DNA of 64,000 bases from Clostridium_I sp047718555 (GCF_047718555.1 NZ_JBDNRK010000020.1:1-64000), one strand, 5' to 3'; counted from the stretch's first letter, positions 1 to 9,331 are shown. Made by a program: numbers and translations. Notes: generated by a model not told the origin, from the sequence alone.

Positions 1-54
1 ATCGCTTTCACAGAGTGCGTGGGAGACTTACGCCAAGTTAGTCAGGTTAAAATA
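1..54 (-). repeat. Repeat family C, partial copy at window edge
   Basis: The first 54 bases, read on the minus strand, match 63487-63540 with only a few differences near the inner end. The shared part includes the arm ACTTGGCGTAAGTCTCCCAC and the preceding AACCTGACTA. The element continues beyond the window, so the second arm is not seen. It lies just downstream of the minus-strand lipoprotein gene. Confidence 0.75.
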
Positions 55-85
55 TGAAATGTTACAACAGTTCATTGTATCAATA

Positions 86-988
86 TCATTTTACAACATT
101 TTTAAAGCTTTCTATATTGCTCTTCAGCATATCAATATAACTCATATCAGGATTATAAACTGTAAGCTTTATTGGCTGTATACCATATCTATCTATTATA
201 TCTTTATTTTGTTGCAAATCTTTATCATCATCATATATAAAACATAATTTTCTGCCATTATTCTTTTCCGTTGATATTCTTTGATTATCTTCAGCGGAAA
301 TATTTCCTTGATCATTTCTATAAAATTTTATACTTTTCAGGCTTTCACTTTTTAACAAATAATCAAATCTGTCCGTATCAGTAATAGTCGTATATTCATT
401 CATTTTATTAGTAATGTCTTTCATAGTAGTTTCATATTTGTCTACATCCTTAATACGATTTCTAAAATTGGTTTCATATTCATTTCTATTTTTAGGATCT
501 TTTTCTTCTATAGCATTTTTAATATTTAGAAGCATTGTTCTGTAATTATCTACATCCATCCAGTAGTATGGATTCTTCTGTCCGTAGCTTTTGGAATTTT
601 TATTATTGTAAGTTAAAAGGCTAACTCCTCTAGAAGAATTTATTATTGATACTTTACTCTTATCTACCTTACTTAAAAAATCATCTATCCAATTTTCGAA
701 TCCCGCACCAGTATATATAAATAAATCTTGTTTTCCTACATTTAGAATGCTGTCGTCAGTATATTTAAAATCTTCATTTTCATTTTTTAACATGAACTCT
801 AAATTATTATTGTCACCTGCAATATCACTTACTATATTGTAAAGATATTTATTAGTTATCATAATATCTAAATTTTTTATAACTTTTTTATTACTCTCTG
901 TATTTGAATTAATATTTATGTTCTTATCGCAGGCACTCTGTAATATAATTATTATAGATAAAAAAAATAAGCAGATTAGTTTTTTCAA
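86..988 (-). CDS. Metal ABC transporter substrate-binding lipoprotein (ZnuA/TroA-like)
   Basis: This is probably the solute-binding lipoprotein of a zinc or manganese ABC importer, anchored outside the membrane. A lysine-hydrophobic signal peptide ends in a lipobox (LQSAC). The body keeps the family pattern: an early VSDIAGD region, FIYTGAGFENW, and NPYYWMDVDNYRTMLLNI, which corresponds to the usual DPHxWLDP segment. At 300 residues the length is normal. The usual metal-binding His of the DPH segment is replaced (NPYYW) and no His-rich loop is seen, so the metal is uncertain. I chose a TTG start because GAGGTGG lies 5 bases upstream; a GTG at 997 would overlap that site. No permease or ATPase gene is adjacent, so the protein may be an orphan or have partners outside the window. 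Confidence 0.72.
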   Translation of the reverse strand: MKKLICLFFLSIIIILQSACDKNININSNTESNKKVIKNLDIMITNKYLYNIVSDIAGDNNNLEFMLKNENEDFKYTDDSILNVGKQDLFIYTGAGFENWIDDFLSKVDKSKVSIINSSRGVSLLTYNNKNSKSYGQKNPYYWMDVDNYRTMLLNIKNAIEEKDPKNRNEYETNFRNRIKDVDKYETTMKDITNKMNEYTTITDTDRFDYLLKSESLKSIKFYRNDQGNISAEDNQRISTEKNNGRKLCFIYDDDKDLQQNKDIIDRYGIQPIKLTVYNPDMSYIDMLKSNIESFKNVVK

Positions 989-1336
989 TTTTTCCACCTC
1001 AGTTTTAAATGCATAGCTTAAAAGTATATATATATTATACAGTAATTTACTGTATTATTTCTACATTACTAAAACATTTTTTATTAAAGTATTATTAAGT
1101 AATTTACAATAGAATTAAATGTGATAAAATGTAATTGCAATAAGACATCTGAAAAAAATACCAGTTCAAAAATGCTGTATATTTTGTATGAGACAAGCTT
1201 ACAAATTTTCCACATAGTTCTATCACAAAAGAATTATGGAGAAAAAGTATAATACAAAATAATCTAGTATACTGATTATTTACCTCTTTGAAGATGCTCT
1301 AAAATTAAAGTAGTAAATTTTAGGTGGGATAATACT
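989..1336. other. Divergent intergenic region with a perfect palindrome
   Basis: This AT-rich spacer separates the lipoprotein gene (minus) from the HD-GYP gene (plus). Apart from the palindrome at 1037-1055 I see no gene or riboswitch. Promoters for both genes should lie here. The HD-GYP ribosome site AGGTGGGA is at its right end. Confidence 0.5.
1037..1055. promoter_or_regulatory. Perfect 19-bp palindrome, candidate operator
   Basis: ATACAGTAA T TTACTGTAT is a perfect 9+1+9 inverted repeat, about 50 bases upstream of the lipoprotein start. The position suits a repressor site, for example a metal regulator controlling the lipoprotein, but the sequence matches no Zur, Fur or MntR box that I can name. 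Function is inferred from position and symmetry only. Confidence 0.4.
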
Positions 1337-2581
1337 ATGAAGATAAGTTTAGACAAAACCATAAGAGCCATGGCTATCGCATTAGACCTAGCTGAAATAA
1401 GTTCAGTAAAAAATTCAACAATAATCGAAGATATATCAAATATAAATTTTTCAAAGCATAACTACTTAAACCACTCCAAAAGAACTACATATATTTCATT
1501 AAAATTAGGAGAACAATTAGGTCTTTCTGAAATTTTCATGAAAGAGTTATATATATCCAGCCTTTTGCATGACATTGGTGCGTCAAATTTTTTGAAGGAA
1601 AGTCATATAACAAATACTTTTATTTTAGACCATTGTAAAAATGGTTCTCATATAATAGAAAATTTCCCTATATTCAGCAACATAAGTCCTTTAATATTAT
1701 ATCATCATGAAAATTTTGATGGTAGTGGCGCTATGGGATTAAAAGGAAATGAAATTCCACTAGCTAGTCAAATTATCAGGCTTTCTGATTTAGTTGAACT
1801 GCTCTATGATGAAGATGCTCCATCTTATAGGCAAAGATTTAAAATTATCGAATGGGTTAAATTAAACGCTAATTCTATTTTTTCCGAAAATTTAGTTAAT
1901 ATCTTCTTATCTATTGCTGAAAAAGAGATATTTTGGTTTGATATAGAAAATATATCTTTTATGGATTTTATCTTAGATAATATCTCTCCAAAATTAAATA
2001 TCTCTCTTGATTTATACCAATTTGAAAAAATAGCGTATATCTTAGCCAGTATAATTGATAATAAAAGTTCTTTTACGGCTAAACATTCAAGAGGAATTGC
2101 CAACCTATCCTGGATGGTATCACAACATATAGGATATCCAGAAGAAAAATGTTTAGAAATGAAAATAGCTGGTCTTCTTCACGACATTGGTAAATTAGCT
2201 ATTCCCAATAGCATATTGGATAAAACTGGTGAGCTTACAAAAGATGAATTTTCAATTATTAAATCACATGTGTATTATACTAAGATAATCTTAGATAGAA
2301 TAGAAGATATAAAGGATATAAGCGACTGGGCATCTAACCATCATGAAAAATTAAATTCTGCCGGCTATCCAAGAAAATTAGATAATTTTACTCTTTCTGA
2401 TGAAGCCAAAATTCTTTGTGCCTGTGACATATATCAGGCGCTAACAGAGGACAGGCCCTATAGAAATGGTTTAGATAGCTACATGGCATTTTCAATTCTT
2501 GATGGAATGGTAATCGACGGTTTAATATGTAAAAACGCAGTAGCCCAATTAAAGGATACTTTAACACAAAATGTACTATAA
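1337..2581 (+). CDS. Tandem HD-GYP domain protein (putative c-di-GMP phosphodiesterase)
   Basis: The protein has two HD-type phosphohydrolase domains in series. The N-terminal one carries LLHDIGASNF (HD near residue 78) and HHENFDGSGAMG. The C-terminal one carries LLHDIGKLAIPN (HD near residue 281), a HHEKLNSAGYP signature near residue 334 and the DIYQALTEDRPYR segment. HD-GYP domains hydrolyse c-di-GMP. The C-terminal copy is near-canonical; in the N-terminal copy the K of HDIGK and the YP of GYP are lost, so it may be sensory or weakly active. There is no receiver or membrane domain. The ATG follows AGGTGGGA by 7 bases. It is monocistronic with a terminator at 2637-2665. Confidence 0.85.
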   Translation: MKISLDKTIRAMAIALDLAEISSVKNSTIIEDISNINFSKHNYLNHSKRTTYISLKLGEQLGLSEIFMKELYISSLLHDIGASNFLKESHITNTFILDHCKNGSHIIENFPIFSNISPLILYHHENFDGSGAMGLKGNEIPLASQIIRLSDLVELLYDEDAPSYRQRFKIIEWVKLNANSIFSENLVNIFLSIAEKEIFWFDIENISFMDFILDNISPKLNISLDLYQFEKIAYILASIIDNKSSFTAKHSRGIANLSWMVSQHIGYPEEKCLEMKIAGLLHDIGKLAIPNSILDKTGELTKDEFSIIKSHVYYTKIILDRIEDIKDISDWASNHHEKLNSAGYPRKLDNFTLSDEAKILCACDIYQALTEDRPYRNGLDSYMAFSILDGMVIDGLICKNAVAQLKDTLTQNVL

Positions 2582-2636
2582 TATATAAATATTATAGTAT
2601 GTTAAAAACATAGATTATGATAAATACTAAGTAAGA

Positions 2637-2665
2637 AGTAAAGGCTCTGCCTTTTCTTTTTTTTG
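2637..2665 (+). terminator. Intrinsic terminator after the HD-GYP gene
   Basis: A short hairpin (AAAGGC TCT GCCTTT) is followed by a run of eight T residues, about 55 bases after the stop codon and before tsaE. Confidence 0.65.
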
Positions 2666-2699
2666 TTTTTAATATAAAATATTTAAGAGGTGAATTCTT

Positions 2700-3158
2700 A
2701 TGGAATTTATAGTTAATAATGAAAATATGACTATGGAACTTGGAGAAAAATTAGGTTCTCTTTTAAATCCAGGGGATATAATATGCTTAAATGGAGAACT
2801 TGGTACAGGAAAGACTCATTTCACTAAAGGAGTTGCCAAAGGTCTTCTAATAAAAGATTATATAACAAGCCCTACATTCAACATAGTTAATGAATACAAT
2901 GGAAGATTAAAATTATATCATTTTGATGTATATAGAGTGAATGATCCTGATGAAATATATGCAATAGGCTTTGATGAATATATTTTTAGTGATGCTGTAA
3001 GCATAATAGAATGGTCAATTTATATTGAGGAGCTTATTCCTAAGGAGCATATATCTGTTACAATAGAAAAACTTCCTGCAAAGGGCAATAATTACAGAAA
3101 AATAGTACTAAATTATTGTGGAGATAGATACAATTATGTAAAGGGGATTACACTATGA
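2700..3158 (+). CDS. tsaE: tRNA threonylcarbamoyladenosine biosynthesis ATPase TsaE
   Basis: TsaE is the ATPase that works with TsaB and TsaD to put the t6A modification on ANN-decoding tRNAs. The Walker A motif GELGTGKT is near residues 33-40. It is followed by the family segment SPTFNIVNEY, FDVYRV, and the C-terminal IIEWS signature. The 152-residue length is typical. ATG follows AGAGGTGA by 7 bases. Its stop overlaps the tsaB start, so it is translationally coupled in tsaE-tsaB-rimI. Confidence 0.95.
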   Translation: MEFIVNNENMTMELGEKLGSLLNPGDIICLNGELGTGKTHFTKGVAKGLLIKDYITSPTFNIVNEYNGRLKLYHFDVYRVNDPDEIYAIGFDEYIFSDAVSIIEWSIYIEELIPKEHISVTIEKLPAKGNNYRKIVLNYCGDRYNYVKGITL

Positions 3159-3868
3159 GAGTTTTAAGTATAGATTCAGCTACAGAAGCTGCTACTTGTG
3201 CCATTATTGAAGATGAAAGACTTCTAGGAGAAATTACTTTCAATTATAAGAAACAACATTCCATTATTTTAATGACTATAATTGATAACTTGCTAAAAAA
3301 TATAAACACAGATATAAGCACTATAGATGGTTTTGTAGTTTCAAAAGGGCCCGGCTCCTTTACAGGCCTTAGAATTGGTATGGCTACAGTTAAAGGGTTA
3401 AGCCAGGGTTCCAATAAGCCTTTTATAAGCATCTCAACCCTAGATGCTCTAGCTTATAATATGGCATATACCACTGGTATTATATGCCCTATATTAGATG
3501 CTTTAAGAGGTAATGTGTACACTGCATTATATCAATTCGAAGAAAATAACCTGAATAGATTAACAGACTACAAGATTATATCTTTAGAAGAACTTTTAGC
3601 CCTTGTTAAAGAACAAAATAAATCCGTTACATTTATTGGCGATGGAATAAAATTATTTAAAGAACAAATAGTAAAATATCTTCCAGAAGCAAACTTTGCC
3701 CCTACTCATCTAAATGTAGCTAGAGCGTCGGCTTTAGGGGAACTTGGTCTTAAAAAATTACTTCAAGGTAAAAATGATAATTTATATAATTCAGCTCCCA
3801 TATATATAAGAAAATCTCAGGCGGAAAGAGAGTATGAAAAAAGGACAGGTAAAAGTATAGATGAATAA
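3155..3868 (+). CDS. tsaB: tRNA threonylcarbamoyladenosine biosynthesis protein TsaB
   Basis: TsaB is the scaffold subunit of the t6A complex, an ASKHA-fold paralogue of TsaD without the metal-binding residues. The start MRVLSIDSATEAATCA and the GPGSFTGLRIGMATVKGL signature are both clear, and 237 residues is a normal length. The gene overlaps tsaE by 4 bases and the next gene, rimI, by 8 bases (ATGAATAA), consistent with one translationally coupled transcript. Confidence 0.95.
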   Translation: MRVLSIDSATEAATCAIIEDERLLGEITFNYKKQHSIILMTIIDNLLKNINTDISTIDGFVVSKGPGSFTGLRIGMATVKGLSQGSNKPFISISTLDALAYNMAYTTGIICPILDALRGNVYTALYQFEENNLNRLTDYKIISLEELLALVKEQNKSVTFIGDGIKLFKEQIVKYLPEANFAPTHLNVARASALGELGLKKLLQGKNDNLYNSAPIYIRKSQAEREYEKRTGKSIDE

Positions 3869-4307
3869 TTTAGTAGTTTGCCCTTTCGAAGAAAAATATA
3901 TAGATTCTATTCTGTCTATAGAAAAGCTAAGTTTCACAGATCCCTGGAGCAGAGATTCCATGGAAAAAGAACTTAATAATAACTTTGCCAGATACGTAGT
4001 TGTTAAACTGGAGGATAAAGTTATAGGCTATGGTGGTATGTGGATAATCTTAGACGAAGGACATATTACAAATATTGCAGTTGCACCTGAATACAGATGT
4101 ATTGGTGCTGGAAAGCTTATACTGAAGTCTCTTATAAATATTTGTAAAAAAGAAAAAGTTATTTCTCTTACTCTGGAAGTGAGAGTATCTAATACAATTG
4201 CCCAAAGTCTTTATAGTAAATTTGGCTTTGTAACAGAGGGTATAAGAAAAAATTATTATGCTGATAACAATGAAAACGCTCTTATAATGTGGAAAAGAGA
4301 TATATAA
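3861..4307 (+). CDS. rimI: Ribosomal protein N-acetyltransferase RimI
   Basis: This GNAT-fold acetyltransferase is the homologue of RimI, which acetylates the N-terminal alanine of ribosomal protein S18. The acetyl-CoA loop region YRCIGAGKLILKSLI and the C-terminal NTIAQSLYSKFGF with YYADNNENALIM are typical of the family. The length of 148 residues is normal. It is the last gene of the tsaE-tsaB-rimI operon, a widespread arrangement, and is followed by a terminator. Substrate specificity is inferred from family and context. Confidence 0.92.
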   Translation: MNNLVVCPFEEKYIDSILSIEKLSFTDPWSRDSMEKELNNNFARYVVVKLEDKVIGYGGMWIILDEGHITNIAVAPEYRCIGAGKLILKSLINICKKEKVISLTLEVRVSNTIAQSLYSKFGFVTEGIRKNYYADNNENALIMWKRDI

Positions 4308-4393
4308 AAAATGAATAACTAAAGCTAAGCTTTAAAGAAATCCAAGGATATTATACAGAGTTTATTATATTATTGGAATATTTAAAGCTAAAG

Positions 4394-4436
4394 AAGAGGA
4401 TGTTCAGAATATATTCCGAACACCCTCTTTTTATTT
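4394..4436 (+). terminator. Intrinsic terminator after rimI
   Basis: The stem AGAGG.TGTTC pairs with GAACA.CCCTCT around an AT-rich loop, and is followed by TTTTTATTT. It ends the tsaE operon in front of the converging ribU gene. Confidence 0.7.
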
Positions 4437-4470
4437 AAGCATGTGAAAATAAATAGCAAGTCAAAGATAA
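4437..4470 (+). repeat. Repeat family B, terminal fragment
   Basis: The bases GCATGTGAAAATAAATAG followed by AAGTCAAAGAT match the terminal inverted repeat of the full B elements (7550-7709, 26050-26210, 30978-31137). Only about 34 bases of one end remain, abutting the 3' end of ribU. Confidence 0.6.
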
Positions 4471-4475
4471 TAGTC

Positions 4476-5099
4476 CTAAGCTTTATTCTGCACTGCTTCT
4501 ACCTTCTCTGCTTCTTTATGAATTAATGGTGATACAACCTTGTAAACAGCCATTGTTATTACTGAAGCCACTACACCTTTTATTATGTTAAAAGGAAGTA
4601 TTGCAAATACTATAAAGGTATTTAAATTTTTTATAGCTGGATTTACCGCTCTTCCCATGCCTACAACTGCATTGATTGGAAAATGGAGCACAGCTTCATA
4701 AAGTGGAAGTATAACAAAGTAGTTAAGAATACTAGCCCCTATTGACATTATTATAGTACCTGTAGCTAAACCAATTAAAGCATTAGTTCTTGTTTTCTTT
4801 CTCTTATATATTGCTCCTGCTACTCCCACAAATATTGCACCTACTAGAAAATTTGCCAATTCTCCTATAAAAGCAGTTTGTCCATTAAAGATGCCATGTA
4901 ATATATTTTTTATTAATTCAATTATAATTCCTGCAACTGGTCCTAATGCAAATGCACCTACAAGTGCTGGTAAATCACTTACATCAATTTTTAAAAAGGA
5001 TGGAAATATTGGTATAGGTACTTCAATAAACATAATTAAAAAACCTATAACACTTAGTATTGCTGTTTTGGTCATAATATTCAGTTTTGAATTTCTCAT
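4476..5099 (-). CDS. ribU: Riboflavin ECF transporter substrate-binding protein RibU
   Basis: RibU is the membrane S component that binds riboflavin and works with an energising EcfAA'T module, which is not encoded in this window. It is a small hydrophobic protein with about six predicted helices; the first follows TKTAILSVIGFLIMF and a polar loop carries PSFLKIDVSDLPALVGAF, a segment typical of RibU. I chose the ATG at 5099 because GGAGGGG precedes it by 7 bases; the longer frame from 5132 lacks a good site. The 5' leader holds an FMN riboswitch with its own terminator, which supports riboflavin as the substrate. Confidence 0.93.
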   Translation of the reverse strand: MRNSKLNIMTKTAILSVIGFLIMFIEVPIPIFPSFLKIDVSDLPALVGAFALGPVAGIIIELIKNILHGIFNGQTAFIGELANFLVGAIFVGVAGAIYKRKKTRTNALIGLATGTIIMSIGASILNYFVILPLYEAVLHFPINAVVGMGRAVNPAIKNLNTFIVFAILPFNIIKGVVASVITMAVYKVVSPLIHKEAEKVEAVQNKA

Positions 5100-5143
5100 A
5101 ATTTTACCCCTCCAATTTTGACTTCTCTTCAAAAGACAGTAAT

Positions 5144-5174
5144 CAAAAAGCCCTGATTATAAAAATCAGGGCAC
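5144..5174 (-). terminator. Riboswitch-controlled terminator before ribU
   Basis: On the minus strand GCCCTGATT pairs with AATCAGGGC and is followed by TTTTT. It sits between the FMN aptamer and the ribU start, where FMN-dependent attenuation is expected. Confidence 0.85.
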
Positions 5175-5191
5175 TAAACACATCTACACGT

Positions 5192-5306
5192 TTTTTCTTC
5201 TTCCATCCAGACTTTACTGTCGGTTTCGGAGTTTCACCGAATCATACCAAAATTGGTTCGCGGACTATACCGCCGGTAGGGAATTTCACCCTGCCCTGAA
5301 GATTAT
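5192..5306 (-). ncRNA. FMN riboswitch (RFN element)
   Basis: Read on the minus strand, the leader of ribU has the RFN hallmarks: CAGGGCAGGGTGAAATTCCC, CCGGCGGTATAGTCCGCGA, ATTCGGTGAAACTCCG, CCGACAGTAAAGTCTGGATG, and closing P1 arms (ATCTTC with GAAGA). FMN binding should favour the terminator downstream and switch off ribU. Confidence 0.96.
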
Positions 5307-5372
5307 CAATATTTAATTTTACAATTAAATTATAGTACACATTTTATTAATATTCAATACTAAATTGAGAAT

Positions 5373-7529
5373 TTATTTCTTCATGGTAAGAGATATCCTA
5401 TTTCTCTTTTCATCAATTTCTAAAACTCTAACTTCTACAATATCTCCCACCTTTACTACATCTAAAGGATGTTTTACAAATTTGTCTGAAAGCTGGCTTA
5501 TATGTACAAGTCCATCCTGATGAACTCCAATATCAACAAAGGCACCAAAATCCGCTACATTCCTTACTGTACCTGTAAGCAGCATATCTGGTTTAAGCTG
5601 ACTAATATCAATTATTCCTGTTTTAAGTACTGGCTTTGGCATTTCCTCTCTTGGATCTCTTCCAGGTTTCTTTACTTCTTTAACTATATCTAATAGAGTT
5701 GGAACTCCTATTTCCAGTTTTTCAGCAAGTTTCTCTGTTCCCATGAATCTAAGCTTACTATCTATATCTATAAGCTTTCCCTCTTTAATATCCTCTTCTG
5801 TATAACCTAATATATCTAAGAGCTCCTTCGCAGCTTTATAGGATTCTGGATGCACTGCAGTATTGTCCAGTGCCTCTTCGCTTTCCATAACTCTCAAAAA
5901 ACCAGCGCATTGTTCATAGGCCTTTGGTCCCAATCTCTTAACCTTTAAAAGCTCTTTTCTGCTGCTAAATTTACCTTTTTCTTCTCTATAATCAACTATA
6001 TTTTTAGCTATATTGCTATTAACTCCTGATACATAGGAAAGTAGTGATGGGGTTGCTATATTTAAATCTACTCCAACGCTATTAACACAATCTTCCACTA
6101 CACCCCTTAGGGATTCATCCATTTTTTTAGGAGTCACATCGTGCTGATACTGCCCTACCCCTATGGATTTAGGATCTATTTTCACTAGTTCCGCAAGAGG
6201 ATCCTGTAACCTTCTGCCAATAGATATAGCTCCTCTTAATGATACATTTACATCAGGATATTCCTTGCTTGCAAGCTCTGATGCTGAGTAAACAGAAGCT
6301 CCAGCTTCTGAAACTATAACATAGTACAAATCCATATTTTTCTCAGTTTTAACTTCTTTTATAAGTCTTGCCACTACTTCTTCAGACTCTCTGCTGGCTG
6401 TTCCATTTCCAAGTGATATCATGCCTACATTATGTTTATATGCAAGTGCTTTTAATACTTTTATAGCTCCTTCTACATCGTTTTGAGGAGCAGTTGCATA
6501 AACTGTTGCGGTATCTAAAAGCTTTCCAGTTTCATCTAGCACTGCAATTTTACAACCTGTTCTAAAACCAGGATCGTATCCTAAGACTGCTCTTCCCTTT
6601 ATTGGTGCTTGCATCAAAAGTGCTTTTAAATTAGCCTTAAATATATCTATGGCACTATCTTCACCTATTTCAAATAACTCTGATCTAACTTCTCTTTCTA
6701 TAGAAGGATATATAAGTCTCTTTAAAGAATCTTTTACACTTTCCTCTATGTATTTATCTGTATTACTATTTCCCCTTAAACATTTATTCTTTAGATAATC
6801 TATTATCTTATTTTCATCACAGCTTATTTTTACAGATAAAATTTTTCCCTTTTCTCCTCTATTTATAGCTAAAATTCTATGAGGAGGAATCTTGCTTACA
6901 GCTTCTTTGTAATCATAATACATTTCATAAGGTGTAGGCTCTTCGCTACTTCCGCTGGTCTCAATAATACCTTCCTTTTCAACTAAAGTTCTTATCCACT
7001 TTCTATGCTCTGCTTCATCGGAAATAATTTCACTTATTATATCCTGCGCTCCATATAGAGCCTCTTCTGTATTTTTTACACCCTTTTCTTCATTAACAAA
7101 TTGCTTAGCATATCCTTCAATATCTTCTTTAAATTCTCCATTAAGAATAACTTCTGCCAATGGTTTTAATCCCTTTTCCATAGCTATGGTTGCTCTTGTT
7201 CTCTTCTTTTGTTTATACGGTCTATATAAATCCTCTACTTCTGTTAAAGTATTGGCCTTCATTATCTTTTCTTTTAACTCATCTGTTAATTTCTCCTGGT
7301 CTAGAATAGCTTTTATTACTGTTTCCTTTCTATCTTCCAAATTTCTAAGATATATAAGTCTGTCATTAAGGTTTCTCAGTAAAGTATCATCCAGTCCACC
7401 AGTTCTTTCTTTTCTATATCTTGCTATAAAAGGCACTGTACTGCCTTCATCTAACATTTCAATAACGCTATCTACCTGTTTTATACTTATTTTAAACTCC
7501 TCAGCCAATCTTTCATTAATATTTGTCAT
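5373..7529 (-). CDS. tex: Tex family RNA-binding transcription accessory protein
   Basis: This is a Tex/YhgF homologue, a cytoplasmic nucleic-acid-binding protein linked to transcription. The N-terminal Tex region is followed by a YqgF-like RNase H fold (VLGYDPGFRTGCKIAVLD), helix-hairpin-helix repeats (FSSRKELLKVKRLGPKAYEQ) and a C-terminal S1 domain (GTVRNVADFGAFVDIGVHQ). At 718 residues it is full length. The start is the ATG at 7529 with AGGAGG nine bases upstream; an upstream in-frame extension to 7577 runs into repeat element B1, which ends only 20 bases before the start codon. The gene appears monocistronic. Confidence 0.93.
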   Translation of the reverse strand: MTNINERLAEEFKISIKQVDSVIEMLDEGSTVPFIARYRKERTGGLDDTLLRNLNDRLIYLRNLEDRKETVIKAILDQEKLTDELKEKIMKANTLTEVEDLYRPYKQKKRTRATIAMEKGLKPLAEVILNGEFKEDIEGYAKQFVNEEKGVKNTEEALYGAQDIISEIISDEAEHRKWIRTLVEKEGIIETSGSSEEPTPYEMYYDYKEAVSKIPPHRILAINRGEKGKILSVKISCDENKIIDYLKNKCLRGNSNTDKYIEESVKDSLKRLIYPSIEREVRSELFEIGEDSAIDIFKANLKALLMQAPIKGRAVLGYDPGFRTGCKIAVLDETGKLLDTATVYATAPQNDVEGAIKVLKALAYKHNVGMISLGNGTASRESEEVVARLIKEVKTEKNMDLYYVIVSEAGASVYSASELASKEYPDVNVSLRGAISIGRRLQDPLAELVKIDPKSIGVGQYQHDVTPKKMDESLRGVVEDCVNSVGVDLNIATPSLLSYVSGVNSNIAKNIVDYREEKGKFSSRKELLKVKRLGPKAYEQCAGFLRVMESEEALDNTAVHPESYKAAKELLDILGYTEEDIKEGKLIDIDSKLRFMGTEKLAEKLEIGVPTLLDIVKEVKKPGRDPREEMPKPVLKTGIIDISQLKPDMLLTGTVRNVADFGAFVDIGVHQDGLVHISQLSDKFVKHPLDVVKVGDIVEVRVLEIDEKRNRISLTMKK

Positions 7530-7549
7530 GTTTTTATTTCCTCCTAATA

Positions 7550-7709
7550 AGGCATATGAAAATAAATAGTAAGTCAAAGATGCGACGGATATTTTGAATC
7601 ATACAAGGAAACAGGTTCCGAAGATAGTAAGCTATCTGAGGGTTCTGTTGACGTAGTAGGATTCAAAATAGACTAGCATACTGACTAGTTATTTATTTGA
7701 ATGTGCCTA
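7550..7709 (+). repeat. Repeat family B, full copy B1 (MITE-like)
   Basis: This 160-bp element begins AGGCATATGAAAATAAATAG and ends with the imperfect complement (CTAGTTATTTATTTGAATGTGCCT). Inside are an inverted pair TATTTTGAATC / GATTCAAAATA and a central hairpin with AGATAG / CTATCT at the loop. The other full copies (26050-26210 and 30978-31137) are in the opposite orientation and clearly similar along the whole length. There is no coding capacity. The copy is immediately upstream of the tex ribosome site. Confidence 0.85.
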
Positions 7710-7799
7710 ATGTATATAACTCCATTATACTATTATATATTATATTGTACTTTCTTTATGTATTTCAAGCATCTATTAGGCGGATACTATAAAACTATT

Positions 7800-9026
7800 T
7801 CAAATGTTTAAATTTACCCATGAAATGGCTTCAACATAGCTGTTAATTAATTCCCCTCTATCTAGATTGAAATATGATAAAATTAACATACATTTATCCC
7901 ATTCTCCATTTTCATAACTGACAATTATCTCTAAAAGTTCGCTGTAAATATTTATCTTCTTACCTGTCAATGCATTTTTAACTTCAGAGGGCACTGATAT
8001 ATTCTCTAATATTTCTTCTAAGGGCTTTTCCAGCATTACATGTACTAATGACAAAATACCAGTTAAATAAGCATTAAATGAATACTTATTTAGTTTAGCC
8101 TTTTTAACTAATATCTCCGCGAATTTTGCTCTTAATAAGGATTCTATCATAATGAAATCAGGTTTATCTTTAGAAATAGGTTTCATGCAGACAAAATATA
8201 GCCATTTCTTTATATTAATTTCACCTATTAATGCTATTGCATGCCTTATTGTCCTTATCTCATTTTCAAAATAAAACATTGGTGAATTAATCATTTTAAA
8301 TAGCTCATAGCATAGTGCTACATCCTTTTTAATTAAGCTTTCTATATTATCAATAGAAAATTCCCTATTACCTAATTCATTTAATAAATTTAAATATATA
8401 TACTTATTTTCTGGTATTTTTTTGCCTTTTATTAATTTAGGCTTACTAAAATAATATCCTTGAAAATATGAATATCCAAGGGCTAAAGCTTCATTAAATT
8501 CTTCAATTGTTTCAACCTTTTCAGCAAGAAACTTTATTTTGTTATTACATTTTGATGCTATTCTTTTTATTGTTTCTATTATTTCTCTTCTTTCATTACC
8601 TTTAGTTATATTAAAATCTATTTTTATTATATCTACAATTTCTATAAGCTTAACATAACTTTCATTAAATACAAAATCATCTAGTGCAATAATAAATCCT
8701 TTTCTTTTCAAATCCCTACATATATTTATGATTTCATCTTTAGGCCTAACATTTTCCAAAATTTCAATTATAATATTTTCAGATGGAATTATTGAAGATA
8801 ATTTTGATCTTAAAATATTTTCTGTAAAATTTATAAATGCCTTCTTATTTCCAACTATATTTTCTACACCAATATTAAAGCTATTTCTTATTACAGACAG
8901 TGTAGCATGATCTCCATCCTCATTCATATATTCATTGCTGAATTCATCATCCCTAAACAATATTTCATAACCATATATGTTATTTGATTTATCAAAAATA
9001 GGTTGTCTTGCTAGAAATATATCCAT
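7800..9026 (-). CDS. EAL and HDOD domain-containing signalling protein
   Basis: The N-terminal half (about residues 1-210) is an EAL domain and the C-terminal half an HDOD domain, the YuxH-like architecture. EAL domains hydrolyse c-di-GMP. Here YGYEILFR replaces the EALxR motif, LDDF lacks the following GTG, but IKIDF, LAEKVE and YFQGYYFSKP keep the equivalent metal and substrate positions. It may therefore be a weak enzyme or a c-di-GMP receptor. HDOD domains bind partners in stress and signalling proteins. The ATG has only a weak upstream site. It is the second c-di-GMP-type protein in the first 10 kb, and no GGDEF cyclase is present. Confidence 0.85.
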   Translation of the reverse strand: MDIFLARQPIFDKSNNIYGYEILFRDDEFSNEYMNEDGDHATLSVIRNSFNIGVENIVGNKKAFINFTENILRSKLSSIIPSENIIIEILENVRPKDEIINICRDLKRKGFIIALDDFVFNESYVKLIEIVDIIKIDFNITKGNERREIIETIKRIASKCNNKIKFLAEKVETIEEFNEALALGYSYFQGYYFSKPKLIKGKKIPENKYIYLNLLNELGNREFSIDNIESLIKKDVALCYELFKMINSPMFYFENEIRTIRHAIALIGEINIKKWLYFVCMKPISKDKPDFIMIESLLRAKFAEILVKKAKLNKYSFNAYLTGILSLVHVMLEKPLEEILENISVPSEVKNALTGKKINIYSELLEIIVSYENGEWDKCMLILSYFNLDRGELINSYVEAISWVNLNI

Positions 9027-9267
9027 AATATCTTATTTCAATTTAAATTTTATACTTGTCCTATAAACAATAAAATTTAAATCTTCTCCTTTATCTCTAG
9101 AGTATTTTAAATCTATTATCCATATATTTGTATTTTTATATACTATTTTTCAAATTTAAACTTTATTTTACAACTTATATATTAATTTTACTATAAATAT
9201 CATTTAATTACAAATTACTTATGATTAAAACTATTTTTAGTATATGCATAAAAGAAAAGATTTTAAA

Positions 9268-9318
9268 ATAAAAACACTACCAAAATCAATTAGAATTAAA
9301 TGACTTTGATAGTGTTAA
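9268..9318 (-). terminator. Intrinsic terminator after the DUF975 gene
   Basis: On the minus strand AACACTATCAAAGTCA pairs with TGATTTTGGTAGTGTT and is followed by TTTTATTTT. It lies just past the stop codon of the membrane protein gene ending at 9332. Confidence 0.8.
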
Positions 9319-9331
9319 TTTTTACTATTGA

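Noticed and set aside
59..247. Plus-strand frame antisense to the lipoprotein
   Set aside because: Low-complexity, no ribosome site; shadow of the real gene.
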